From positions 2,340,516 through 2,404,515 of the forward strand of contig CM024175.1 in the NCBI GenBank assembly GCA_013433145.1: DNA of 64,000 nt, written 5' to 3'. A program made the position numbers and the translations under genes. Under the pieces are notes generated by a model that saw only the letters and a program-made list of their open reading frames with translations, had not been told where the DNA came from and made no database searches. This DNA comes from Ascaris suum. Its lineage: Eukaryota; Nematoda; Chromadorea; Rhabditida; Ascarididae. The stretch's first letter is position 1. Every line of letters begins with the position of its first letter. Positions 1 through 10,850 of the stretch are shown here, one piece after another.

Positions 1-50
1 ATCGTCGCGTCGAAATTGTGAGCTAGGCAACCGATGGTTGCACTTTTCAG

Positions 51-93
51 GTGATCTAAACAAATTTTCGACGTCTTCTGTAAAGTTGTGCCG
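51..93 (+). CDS. Candidate exon of an unidentified + strand gene
   Basis: CACTTTTCAG ends at 50. The tract DLNKFSTSSVKLC is open in one frame and ends before GTAACG in phase 2, which fits the exon candidate at 1780. The gene would begin left of the window. Confidence 0.25.
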
Positions 94-455
94 GTAACGA
101 ATAGGTATTAATTCGATTGTAATACAAAATGAAACATGACAACAAAAATCTTAAGACCTTGAGGAATTTTTAAGACCCTACCACTGATTCTCGATTGTGT
201 GCTTAGTGGTTGTAGTATCTGATTATTCAGTTTGGTTACCTTAGTATAGATTTGTATATATGAGGTATAGGAAGAAATGATCAGATCGATGAAACGGTAG
301 TCATGAGTCGTACGTTCGAAAAATACCAATCATTTCGTTCAGATCAACCACGTTAGAGACGAGCATATGACATGCTCAAAATCCTCAGCTATTAGTGCGT
401 AATTACAAAGAAAAATTTCGAACTTTGTGGGATCCGGCAATTGTGAGGTTTTTGT

Positions 456-674
456 TTGTGCAACAACCGTACTCAACGATTATTGCTATACCCTGTTGAA
501 ATGGCTGATTTCTGTAGAAGCTTTCTGTTCAATTTATACGCACGTTTGTCTCCTTTGGATTATAAAGACGTGCAATATGTCATTGCAAATGCATTTTACG
601 ACGGTTCCCATTGGTTGTTTTTGATGTTCGCTATGCTCATTATGAATGATATTGGTTATCAGTGTTTCCGATAG
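456..674 (+). other. Unassigned open reading frame
   Basis: An open frame of about 72 codons ends at TAG 672-674 and contains LSPLDYKDVQYVIANAFYDG. Composition is protein-like, but no convincing splice acceptor was found and no family is recognised. AATAAA follows at about 1026. Confidence 0.2.
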
Positions 675-1380
675 ACAGTTCAATTATGAGCGCATGTGAA
701 CAGTCTATTACGAAACTCAGAAAACAATGTCTATGACCTCAGCTATATAGGGAAGTTCTTCACTATGTGGCCCTTCGAAGAATTATTTCACTCTTTCTGC
801 TAGTGAAATTTACACCTCTTCCGAGGGATCGATTAAGCGTGCAAGAGTATCTACCAATCGGGAATGAATGCCTATCGCATCCAGATCAAATGCCATACTA
901 TTTGTTCAAACACAACGTGAAACTGCATTTGGTAGTTGAAGTGACCAGTGTTCAAATCGACATAATGTTGCATATTTAAGCCAACGATATATTGAGAATG
1001 CAATAGAAAATTCTTATTGACACATAAATAAAATTGCAACATTATATAATATAAAATTATATTCACGCTTCGATTTATTAGCTAAAAAATCATCTTATTA
1101 TGAGTTTCTAGATGTGCCGAAGTGGAATGAAGCCATGTATTTAGCTTCGTTCATTGATCTTATTTGAGCTGACATTTTGCCATATCTCTGTATTCGTGCG
1201 AAGGCTATCTAATATCTATATTTCCTTCCATTTTCTTTGTTGCTCATGGAACCTTACTTGTGCAGGTATTTTCGTAGGTGCCTTCGAAAACGAAAATTTT
1301 CATGAAAGTTATTGAATAGGAAGTGATTTATAGTTTAAAATATAATATAGCATAGTGTAGATTTGCTTTAAAGGGTATTT

Positions 1381-1393
1381 GGGGGGGGGGGGG
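1381..1393 (+). repeat. Poly-G tract (13)
   Basis: Uninterrupted run of 13 G in AT-rich DNA. Confidence 0.97.
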
Positions 1394-1468
1394 AGGCAAA
1401 AATTTAACACAATATCGTTTATTATGAAAAATGCTGAGTGTGCTATGAACTATTATTGTTTCAGTGGA

Positions 1469-1575
<107 letters not shown>

Positions 1576-1779
1576 ATATTAATAAAGGTTATCACTTATC
1601 TTAATACCATATTTTCATGCTTCAGAACATACTTATGAGATATCATAGTTTCTTGTATTTTATAATTTATAATGCTGCCCCATACTGGAGGTGTAGAGTT
1701 TGTTTACTTAACAAATAATGGGGGAGGGGGAGGGGGACTGCAATGCATATGTTTGAGTTTGTTGCTAGTACAATTTCAG

Positions 1780-1927
1780 TCTGACTGAGCGAAAGGTCAC
1801 ATCCGACGAAAACGACACGATGTTCAGCTGTCGAGGAGTGAGAATTCTCAGGTCCTCTCTTCGCAGAACTCTGTCGCTTGTGGGGGGAGATTCGGGATTA
1901 TCGAAACACCCGTTGATACCGTCATGG
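1780..1927 (+). CDS. Candidate exon of an unidentified + strand gene
   Basis: TACAATTTCAG ends at 1779. Only one of three frames is open, and it stays open for 69 codons in a GC-rich island: TERKVTSDENDTMFSC, RRTLSLVGGDSGLSKHPLIP. In phase 2. Donors are possible at 1852 (AG|GTCCTC) and 1928 (TGG|GTTCTA); the second gives phase 0 and suits the exon at 2248. The Arg/Ser-rich content hints at a cytosolic tail; family unknown. Confidence 0.4.
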
Positions 1928-2247
1928 GTTCTAAAAGTCCACCATTCTGCGATCGTGATGATTCGCCCTGTCAGGTCATGGTGGGACTAGGTCGCCTTCT
2001 GCGTTTTAACTGAAGGATGAAGACGTTAGACGTAGCGAGCAAGGAGGTGAAAACAGCCTCAGCTGTTCGGTTTTGTAATACTATGTGTGCGATCTTGTAA
2101 AATAAAGTAATATCTGCAGTGTCAAGCGCACTTTTTGAAAGGAATAACTAGAAAAACCTTTTTCACCCATCGATATTGTCATTGCTTCTAATACTTTTTC
2201 ATTATTTCTCTCAATTACTGATTTCTTATCAGATTAGACGATTTTAG

Positions 2248-2316
2248 CCGTATTTCGATGAAGACTTCAATGATACTGATGGAGATGTTTCCGACGATTG
2301 TGAAGTCTTTTTATGA
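2248..2316 (+). CDS. Candidate terminal exon, acidic tail
   Basis: GATTTTAG ends at 2247. 22 codons, PYFDEDFNDTDGDVSDDCEV then FL, are followed by TGA and TAA. AATAAA at about 2386 would serve as polyadenylation signal. The alternative acceptor TTTCTTATCAG at 2232 opens a different frame (phase 2), so the reading is uncertain. Confidence 0.35.
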   Translation, partial: PYFDEDFNDTDGDVSDDCEVFL

Positions 2317-3110
2317 TAACATGACATTCGCATCATTTGTAATAGTTTATTTTGATATAAACAAAGAGGAAACGTTGATCATAGTTAATAAATGGATGTG
2401 ATACAAAGCATTGTATTCGCCTTATTCTTGCATAGTTAAGAGTGATCAACCGATATCGCATCGATAGCAGACTGAAATTGAATTTCGGATGTTTACAATT
2501 GAAATTCTGAAATCAACCCTGCTGGAAAATGATTAAAATTTCGAGGTGTTTACGAAAATCGTATAAAATTTTTATTGAAGACTCAAATAATCACCTAAAG
2601 TTATTCCATTAATAAATAATAACTACAAGTAATTAATTCGAACTATTGTATCATTACTTACTGTTGAAAAAAAACTGCTTTTTATTGGGTTGGAAATGAT
2701 TAATTTTTGATGATTATATTGAGGGTTTGCACTTCCATTTCTTGCATTCCTACCAACTTCACTCAGATGCATTACCATTCAGCATCAAAGAAGAAACGCC
2801 TAATGGGACAACTTTCGATAAATCTAACCTATAACATAAATCTGTCGCAAAATAAAAAAAATCACTTTTCCGCGCATTTCATTTAGATTATACAGGGTTT
2901 AATAAGTTTATATAGAATCGGCTGATTGTGTGAATTCGCGCTTAAAGACTCTTTCGAGATCATATACAGCAGGCTCGAAATTTTGCATACAAATATTGAT
3001 TTCATTCTTAGACAAATAAACACGGAGCTTAGTAACTAAACCTCAATAGCGTACGTTTTTAAATAAGTGGATACAGAAAATTTCGGAATTTTTAAATCGT
3101 GCACTCTGAA

Positions 3111-3314
3111 TTATTTACAAGTAACCTTTTCCCTCTGACACAGTGTATAGTACGATTTTGCACATCCTTGCGAGTCTCGTTCGGCTACCAAATAATCACA
3201 ACTGCATCCTTGATCATTGCTCGATCCAGTGAATCGTTGCTCACATGTGATATCCGTATTAGCATGAGGTTGTGCATGTTCTGTGGGATTCAAATGTGGG
3301 CATGAGTAATACTT
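3111..3314 (-). CDS. Terminal Cys-rich exon of the - strand gene
   Basis: Read from 3314 down: acceptor TTTATTTCAG, 67 codons, stop TAA at 3113-3111. Seven Cys in SCP, ITCE, GCSCD, GCAK, TLCQ and TCK. This looks like a disulfide- or metal-binding region. Confidence 0.5.
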   Translation of the reverse strand, partial: KYYSCPHLNPTEHAQPHANTDITCEQRFTGSSNDQGCSCDYLVAERDSQGCAKSYYTLCQREKVTCK

Positions 3315-4400
3315 CTGAAATAAAACGTTCATTAGTAGTTGAAAAAAAAAAAAAAAGCACTAAGAAAAATGCAATTATAACTCTTTTTTTTTCTTTCCAA
3401 AATCTAACATTTTCACCAAATGTATGTCTTGAATGTGAAAATAAATATACAATTTTAATCCATTTCTTGATTTTTATAAGCAATTGTCGTTCTTAATCTC
3501 ATTGAGAACTTCAATTACTCAAGAGTTTTGTGGAAAAAACACCATCCTGCTATAAATTTGAAATGGTATCAATAAAAGAATTACCAATGTTGTGAGGTCT
3601 TTATCGTCGTTCTTTTCGGGTATAGGTTTATCCTCTTCTTCCACAACTGCAATCAATTAAAGCTAATGAATCTTATCTCTTTCCTCGAAATCTATCAATC
3701 TGCTATTTTTTTTTCTTCAACCAATTTCAAAATTAATTTGCTTTTTTTAAAGCATCAAAATTTATAGCGTGGAATCATAAAAATTTGCATATCATTTCAT
3801 CATTATCTCAACTAACGAATAACAATGAAGCAGTATTTCTTTTATTTCTTTCAAAGCTTCAAATAATTTTTGACTTATAAGAGTTAAAGCGGTATATACT
3901 TTGCATTTTATTTCTGCATTTAATGCGATGATAATTCCTCAATGCGATTTTGTGGAAAATGTGGCAAAAACTTTTAGGTATGAATAGAAAAGAATATTCT
4001 TAGCTTCTTCTTATAGGAAATATTTTCATCAATCATTATGAATAAAATTTTATATTTTGAAGTGGAATTTTTTTAATGAATAAAACATTGAAATCAAAGA
4101 AAAAACATTGAAATCAAAGAATTAAATCTTTTGATTCAATACAACGTTTAAGTGATTTCAATAATAAAAACATACTGTGTCGTGCATTTGCATATGCAGT
4201 GAGAAATGTTACAATGAAGAAGAAATGCATCACGAAAGCCATTTCTCTGCAATAATAAATCATCTCATTATTGAATAATAATTTAATATTGTACTATACA
4301 AAATTTCTCTAAGATTTTTAATTATTTTTCATTTTTCGAGAATATTTTTTGAAGGATTTATTTTATTCAATGATCTTTTCCTTATATAAAGATATATCTA

Positions 4401-4442
<42 letters not shown>

Positions 4443-5633
4443 GAATATTTTCGAATCTTTCTAAATTTTTTATACATATAATTTCAGATAAAAAGATTAC
4501 TCGATTCATTAAACTAGTAAGAACTCATCGACTCGGCATAAAGTGCGTTTATTTTTCCCATATAGCAAAGAGATAATCACCCACTTCATCACAAATTATT
4601 TTTCTTTGTTATCCTCACTAGATTGTTTTATTCATTGCTGATCACATTTATTGAAAGAACAAACATTTTCCACGGAGCTTTTGAAGGAATTTCAAAAATT
4701 CGTAAAAAATAGTTTCATGAAAATATGCAAGTCACCAAAAAGCGCAAGTATGACGATGTTGTAGAAGTGCTGATCAAAATTAGTCGATGCTCACGTGTAA
4801 ATAAATGACACTTTTATATTAGCTAGTTATCGCCGCAGGGCATTTACCTTGGTAAAGGCGGTCCTCACGCATGCTGGCGTGCACACTTTTAGTGTGAAGG
4901 TCATTTCAGGGCACACTTTCGATTACTCCAACGACAGAAAGAATTAAGGGCAATTTTTGGACTTCACTACCGTACCCCCATGCTGAAAGGATCGATTACA
5001 GTAGTCGATGCTTATTGTGTTTAACAGTGTTTTATTTAAAATAAATTTGCATACTATATAACAAATTGTAAAAATGGTTATAGGCTGTTGTTACAATCAT
5101 GAGCGATAGACGAAACCTATCGATTTTCTTTGCTAGGCTTTTCCGCTTTTATTCGTGGAATTTCTCCATTTTTTGTCATTCTATTGTTTCTTTTTCTATT
5201 TCTCTTCATTATGCGCCTATGCAAAATTTGCACTTTATGAGAGCGCATTATGTCAACGGCTTATCTTTACATATGAAAGTGTCGATTTGTCTATTTATGC
5301 ATCAGCTTCCATATAAAATCGACTACAAACCGAGTTATATGAATCAATCAATATAACGTAAACTACAAGTTCATCCCTTCTATTATACTTCACATTGATC
5401 CATCAGACTTCGAAACAGTTATGAGTATTTAAAAATGTCAAGAAATTCGATGAGATTCATGCTCTCAAGCTCAACGAAATACGAACTTTTCTGTAGAACT
5501 TGTATTGATGATCTAAGTAATTCAAGTATGGCAGTATTATTTTGCATTTACAACCTTTTGTTGCTAAACGATTGGCTGAATGAGTGAAATGTGAAAGGAC
5601 ACGTCGTGCAAGCCCTTTGATATCGTACTTCAT
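3111..5633 (-). CDS. Candidate small Cys-rich protein, three exons
   Basis: On the - strand, exons 5633-5555, 3646-3585 and 3314-3111 join in phase (0/1/0) into a 114-residue protein. Splice sites: AAAAG|GTTG donor; TTGATTGCAG acceptor with TTG|GTAATT donor; TTTATTTCAG acceptor. The N-terminus (MKYDIKGLARRVLSHFTHSA) is basic and amphipathic, like a mitochondrial presequence. The middle is acidic (EEEDKPIPEKNDDKD). The last exon has seven Cys, including GCSCD, and ends EKVTCK then TAA. The last two exons are better supported than the first. Family not recognised. Confidence 0.45.
3585..3646 (-). CDS. Middle acidic exon of the - strand gene
   Basis: 62 bases bounded by TTGATTGCAG and GTAATT on the - strand. 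Encodes VEEEDKPIPEKNDDKDLTTL; in phase 1, out phase 0, matching the Cys-rich exon. Confidence 0.5.
4404..4439. repeat. (AT)n microsatellite, short
   Basis: About 18 AT units in a non-coding AT-rich stretch. Confidence 0.95.
4833..4965. other. GC-rich hairpin-bearing island
   Basis: On the + strand three short hairpins follow each other: TTTACC-TT-GGTAAA (4843-4856), CACGC-ATGCTG-GCGTG (4866-4881) and CACACT-TTT-AGTGTG (4882-4896). Then AATTTTTGG (4952-4960) resembles an Sm-binding site. On the - strand the same tract has a CTTTCAG acceptor (4981) and a CAAG|GTAAAT donor (4850), with one in-frame stop. It could be a small structured RNA, a short repeat or a broken exon. Confidence 0.3.
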
Positions 5634-5699
5634 TTGCTTTATTCGAGTAAACAACTTTTTTTTTGTATGCATAACAGAACAGTAATCAATATCTCAAAT

Positions 5700-7020
5700 A
5701 TCATATCATATATGAACGTTTTCAAAGAAATTCTCATAATGACGTCATATTAAAAAAAAGGAATTGTTTTGATGAATAATCTTTTTTTCTTCAGCAATAT
5801 TTCAACGGTGCACTTTAGATTAAGAGGCCAACATTTTTGCAGATTCTTTTAAGCTGGCAATAAAAGGAATGCTCAGTATTTCCTTAGCATCTTAAGTAGG
5901 GAAAATTTTGGTCGATTTCCGATCGCTAGCACATGTTGAAGTAGCCTTTGTTGGGCGTATATCCGGCGGCTATCGACATTCGAAAGCTATGAAATCATTC
6001 CTTGCTCATTAGTTATCAATTTGTCAACGTTCAATTGACGGATGCGAAGAACTAGCGGTCACTATTCCTTTAGTGAGCATCGAGGATTGATGGCCATTGA
6101 GTTATTCGAACTCCATTTTGCAGCAAGGTGAATAAATGTTGCATACCGTTCTGCATGCATATATTTCTCATTATTTTACACGCCTTTGAAAAGTGCCTAT
6201 TTGCACTGCACATTATGGTGATTTGTGCATATGTGTGTGCATGTATTCTGTATGTAGTTAGGCGTTTCTTGAAGCGTAGAACTTATCCGGTCGATTTTCC
6301 AACCCATCCAGTATTTTTTGCAATCCATCGGGTCCATTTGCATCGCTCCCATTTCTTTCATAGATGAGCATACAGAAACAACGAATTTAAACAATGGAAC
6401 TTATTGGAACGACTTGATAAGTTAAAATATGTATGCCCTCTTGGCGCACCTTTTATTTCCTAGTCAGAGGGTGGATTACAAAGTGCCTAGTTTGACCGCT
6501 TCTCTTACATTCTTTTCCGGTTGTTGCGTTTTCTAGCTTCTTTCGCCTCCAATAAACGCCTTTGCATCGTCCTGCCAAGAGCATAATTCTAGATGCAGGA
6601 TAGTAATTGTTTCAGTGCGAAAGTAAAGAATATTATTGCTCATAAATGCATTATCATCTCCATTGTTTATTTTTACATGCGCTAGGAGTAGAGACTTTCT
6701 TTTGTGGGACAAACAACGAATCGGAAGTCGCCATCGATTGTTTCGACCGGCGCTGAAGGCAATCTGCAATTCATCAATGAAAGCTGACCGACTCGAAAGC
6801 CTCAAAATTAAATTAGCTTTAAAAACGCGCAAAAACTTTGGCCTATCATGATGACACCTTGTCTGTGATGCGTATACATGTATAGCCTATCTCTCTGTAT
6901 GCCTGATAGTTTAATCTGGCAAATCATTGAATTGAAATTGTAAAATTACATGAGTATAACATATAAAAATCACATATGCAGAATTTCCCATTGATCTGTA
7001 ATCTTTAAAACGAACCAAAG
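5700..7020. other. Non-coding stretch
   Basis: No supported gene. Short frames at 6,533-6,851 on both strands lie in a somewhat GC-richer patch, but they show no recognisable motif or splice structure. Confidence 0.4.
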
Positions 7021-7024
7021 ATTA

Positions 7025-7201
7025 ATGAAATTTGCCGGTATTTGCATCGGACTGATTTTTATTTTACATCCTTCCGATCATAAGATTTCATCGGACGAAA
7101 AGAAAGCGCTAATCTTTTCTAGAATATCCCTACAGGCGTTTGGGTCGATAAGGAAGTTTTATTTTTTCGATAATTTAAGAACTAAGTGGGTCGCTCAGTG
7201 A
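7025..7201 (+). other. Small ORF with signal-peptide-like start
   Basis: ATG at 7025 opens 58 codons: MKFAGICIGLIFILHP, then SDHKISSDEKKALIFSR, ending at TGA 7199-7201 just before GTAAAA. The hydrophobic start resembles a secretion signal. No acceptor of good quality precedes the ATG. Confidence 0.25.
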
Positions 7202-7304
7202 GGTAAAAAGCGCACATATTGTGCCAATTTTTGTGGACAGATTTTTGGCTTATCATTTTGTATAGTTTCACATTTTTCGACTTCAATTAAATCTCATCAA
7301 GCAG

Positions 7305-7440
7305 ATTTTGAGAAAGCTGTAATATGTCTCGCATCGATCAGCTGTACTATGAATACGGAACCAGTAGAGGATGAAGGTCAAAGGATTTACCTTGAAAGTT
7401 GCATTATGAAGAAAAAGTGCGACAAATATTCATCGACAAG
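7305..7440 (+). CDS. Candidate exon, Cys-containing
   Basis: After CATCAAGCAG the frame (in phase 1) encodes FEKAVICLASISCTMNTEPV, EDEGQRIYLESCIMKKKC and DKYSSTR, ending before GTCATA in phase 2. Protein-like composition against an AT-rich background. It cannot be joined to the 7025 ORF without passing a stop. Confidence 0.25.
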
Positions 7441-7883
7441 GTCATATATCAACCCGTGGCATGATGCATATGTATCTTCATCACATTCGATGCACATTTT
7501 TGACGCAACACTATTATATAATTGAGATAATTTTATTATCTACCATTACCAAATGGCATCATTAATGCAATATGCAAAAATTTTCTGCAAAACGTTCTGC
7601 TGGTTTTAGCCTCATATGTCTAAATATATGCCTATGCATCAATACATCGGATCGATTCAACTATATGAATGAGATTGCAGATTGCTTCTCACACGATCAG
7701 TTAAATAATCCAATTAGATTTTACTATAAATGATCACAAAAATACCCAATAAAAGAATTACATTGTATGCGTGAACTATAGATACGAATTTCCATATATG
7801 TAAATTCATTTATGGAAAATGAGCATAGCTAGCAAAAAAAAAATGCTTTTTTTTGAAATTTTATTTTTTATTTTGTTTTATTT

Positions 7884-7885
<2 letters not shown>

Positions 7886-7918
<33 letters not shown>

Positions 7919-7921
7919 TTT
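7886..7921. repeat. (TTTA)n microsatellite
   Basis: About nine TTTA units in non-coding DNA. Confidence 0.95.
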
Positions 7922-8447
7922 GAATTTCTAAAAAAAATCCACCTTGAAACTCATGTGAACTTGTCATGCAGAGTTTTTTTTTTAAACCGGAAAATAAATC
8001 TGAAATCCTTTGAGGGTTTTGCGGCCTTGAAATTATCCTTTAATTGTTTCGAATACTATTCACTGCCATAAATGAACGTTTCGAACGATCCGGAAAATAG
8101 GTTTACATTTTGTGCAAACGTTGCTGTATTCGATTCATAATCGTTGGCTTAGGCGTAATCATACGTTTATACTGCATAAAGCAATTGATAAGTCGCAATG
8201 GTTTATTTGCTAAAGTGGCCCTTATGTATGGCTACTGTTGAAGAAGAAATATACTTCGTGATAAAATGATCACGTCTTGCGAAGAAACATCGGGAGGAAA
8301 GAAGTCAACCTGCAACTTATCAATGAATGCGAATCAATACGAATATTACTTTCTTTATTAATGAAATAAAGGTGCACATACTGTTCCTCACAGTTCCATC
8401 TATTAGTTTGCCATTTGAAATCGTAGAGAACAAAATAATCATTCGTA

Positions 8448-8662
8448 TAAAATCTCCGATAACAGTCAAGTTGACCTGAAAGACCGGAAGACCATTAGCA
8501 CCTTCGTTCCACAAATAAGTATTCACCTATATGAAACCTCCGACAACAGTCAACATGACTTGAAAAAACCGGAAGATCGTTGGTAACATCATTCAAGAAA
8601 TAACTATATTCTAGTATGACTTGAAAAAACCGGAAGATCGTTGGTAACATCATTCAGGAAAA
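8448..8662 (+). repeat. Tandem repeat, about three units
   Basis: Units carrying GACTTGAAAAAACCGGAAGA and TCGTTGGTAACATCATTCA. The second and third (8554 and 8615) are nearly identical and 61 bases apart; the first (about 8448-8525) is diverged, with CCGATAACAGTCAAGTTGAC against CCGACAACAGTCAACATGAC. Confidence 0.85.
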
Positions 8663-8939
8663 AAGCATATTTAACTAATGGGTGAGTTCATTGAATATTT
8701 GCTAATAATTATATAGCTGCAAAATATAGTGTCGAATGAATGACAATCAAGCAGTGTGTATCATTGGGTTGTGCATGAAGGTGGTGATTTATAGCTGAGA
8801 TAAAATTTAAATCACGCCTAAGTTTAGTGCAATTAATAAAAAAGTTGTTGTCTTGAGCTCTCTTCAATTTAATAATTGAGAAACTCGCACTAATAGGTCG
8901 AACTGTGTGGGTTAAAAAAAAAGCTCAAACTAATAGGTG

Positions 8940-9085
8940 AAAATACGAACGTGAAGTCGTAGTACGTTGTAATGCAATCACGTGAAACGTACATATGAAT
9001 TGTTTATTACGTGAAACGTGTACGTGAATAGTGTGATTACGTGAAACTTGCACATATGACTTGTCTATTCGACGTCACGTAATGA
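8940..9085 (+). repeat. Short interspersed ACGTGAAACGT motif cluster
   Basis: CACGTGAAACGT, TTACGTGAAACGTG and TTACGTGAAACTTG occur within about 110 bases, with CACATATGAATTG / CACATATGACTTG between them. A decayed tandem array of roughly 45-50 base units. Confidence 0.65.
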
Positions 9086-10214
9086 ATTTTTGGGGGGGGG
9101 GTTGAATACGTGGAATGTAAAGTGTGATTATGAATTCAAGCGCTGTTAGAGATACGGTATCATTGCGTATTGATAGATTCGTATTCATTCGTTACTCTTT
9201 ATACTTATTTGTGGTTGTGTGGATTTTATTTTATTTTATTTTTTTTTCAACGATATTTATAAACTTGTACTCAAATCATTATTGCTTGGAATTAATTGAT
9301 TTAAATCACTCTATGTTAATGAAAAATTTTCGTTTTTTTTTTTCAACCAATGTTTTTGTGATATTTCTTCAACGTTTCACATCTTTTTGCATATGGAATG
9401 AAATTAATCAAAGTATATTTCTCTTTCAGTTAAGTGAATTTAAATATGAGCATAATTAAACTTATTTTTCAACTAGTATTTTGCATAAAATTATAATTTA
9501 TAAGTTGATAGGTATACTTTAAAGAATCAACTTTCCCCATATAAGTGTTCGTCGTCGTTCGTTGTGGTCGCGTATAGCGTTGCTCTTGGTAGTTCAACTT
9601 TTTTTTTTTTCATTGAAGTTATAAGTTTTATTTGATTTTATTTGTTTTTTTCTGCGAAATTATTTTTAATTGTAGAATTGATATTGTTCGATTTTTATAC
9701 GCCTATATTTGCATATATTTATGTCGTTTTATTCAATAATTTCAATTCAGCAGCGTTTAAAGATCAATTCTACAAAAAGAAAAACGATCAACGTAATTAA
9801 TATTTTCGAGATTAATCATCTATCGAATAATTTACATTTTTTCCTCTCTATAGATTTTTGAAAAAATTATAAGCAATTTCAGTTGATTTAAAAAAAAAAA
9901 ATTATTGCAAAATTTTCGCCGGCTTGATTTTTATTTTCTAGTTGTCGAGGCGTTAAGGAACCAGCCTTTTTATTTCGTTTTTTTTTTGCATGCAAATTTA
10001 GTTACTCAAATGAATGGAGTATAAATCCTGTATCATACCATTTCCTCATTCACACTTCTTCACTTGTAACGTTTTTTTTTCTCGGTATTTCGAAGTTTCA
10101 TACGCCATTGGCGAATTTTTGAGAAGTCATATGCGGTATATCTGCGCCTGCGACTGTACCTTTTTTTCTCTTCGGTATTTTCCACCGTATTCACATTGCT
10201 GAATCCCGGTGAAA

Positions 10215-10234
10215 GGGGGGGGGGGGGGGGGGGG
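10215..10234 (+). repeat. Poly-G tract (20)
   Basis: Uninterrupted run of about 20 G on the + strand. Confidence 0.97.
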
Positions 10235-10562
10235 AGAAAGAGGCCACACACGTGCGAAGACAGGGGGAGGTCAGGTTGAAGAAGTTTGAACTCTGCGGCA
10301 AGCATCGCCTCATTGATTGTTTCTTTCGATCTCTATTGTTCACATTTTCACGTATATCGCCAACTTAGGCCGAATCCACATATGTAACATAAGGTCACAC
10401 TCTCTCACCTGTCCAAGTTTTTTTTTGCGCCTCGAATAGCATTAACAGGTAGAAATGCTCATTAAAAATGTTTGCAAAATCACCTATGTTATCCGTCAAC
10501 TATCGCTTATTGCTTACGCTAAAATTCGATATATTTGCTCGAAATAAACATTCAGCATTTTG

Positions 10563-10850
10563 TATCGGTGGTATTTCATCTATAAATTAAACCGAATTAT
10601 ATGTTATCTGCACCGGTGGTGTTTTACCCGTAAATTGAACTGACTTATATGTTAGTGTACCGGTGGTGTTTTACCTTTTACCTGTGAATTGAACGAATTA
10701 TACTTTACTGTACCGGTGGTGCTTTACCTTTTACCTGTGAATTGAACGAATTATAACGGTGGTGTTTTACCTGTAAATTGAATCGAATTATATGTTACCT
10801 ATATCGGTGATGTTTTTACCTATAAGATGAATCGATTCATAGATTATCGT
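10563..10850 (+). repeat. Minisatellite, about six degenerate units
   Basis: Repeated CGGTGGTGTTTTACCTGTAA, ATTGAACGAATTATA and TGTTA.. blocks with a period of roughly 45-62 bases. Two units carry an extra TTTTACC. Confidence 0.9.

Noticed and set aside
4833..4990. U1 snRNA gene
   Set aside because: Hairpins and an Sm-like site are present, but the 5' end lacks the U1 splice-site-binding sequence and there is no clear stem after the Sm-like site; kept only as a structured island.
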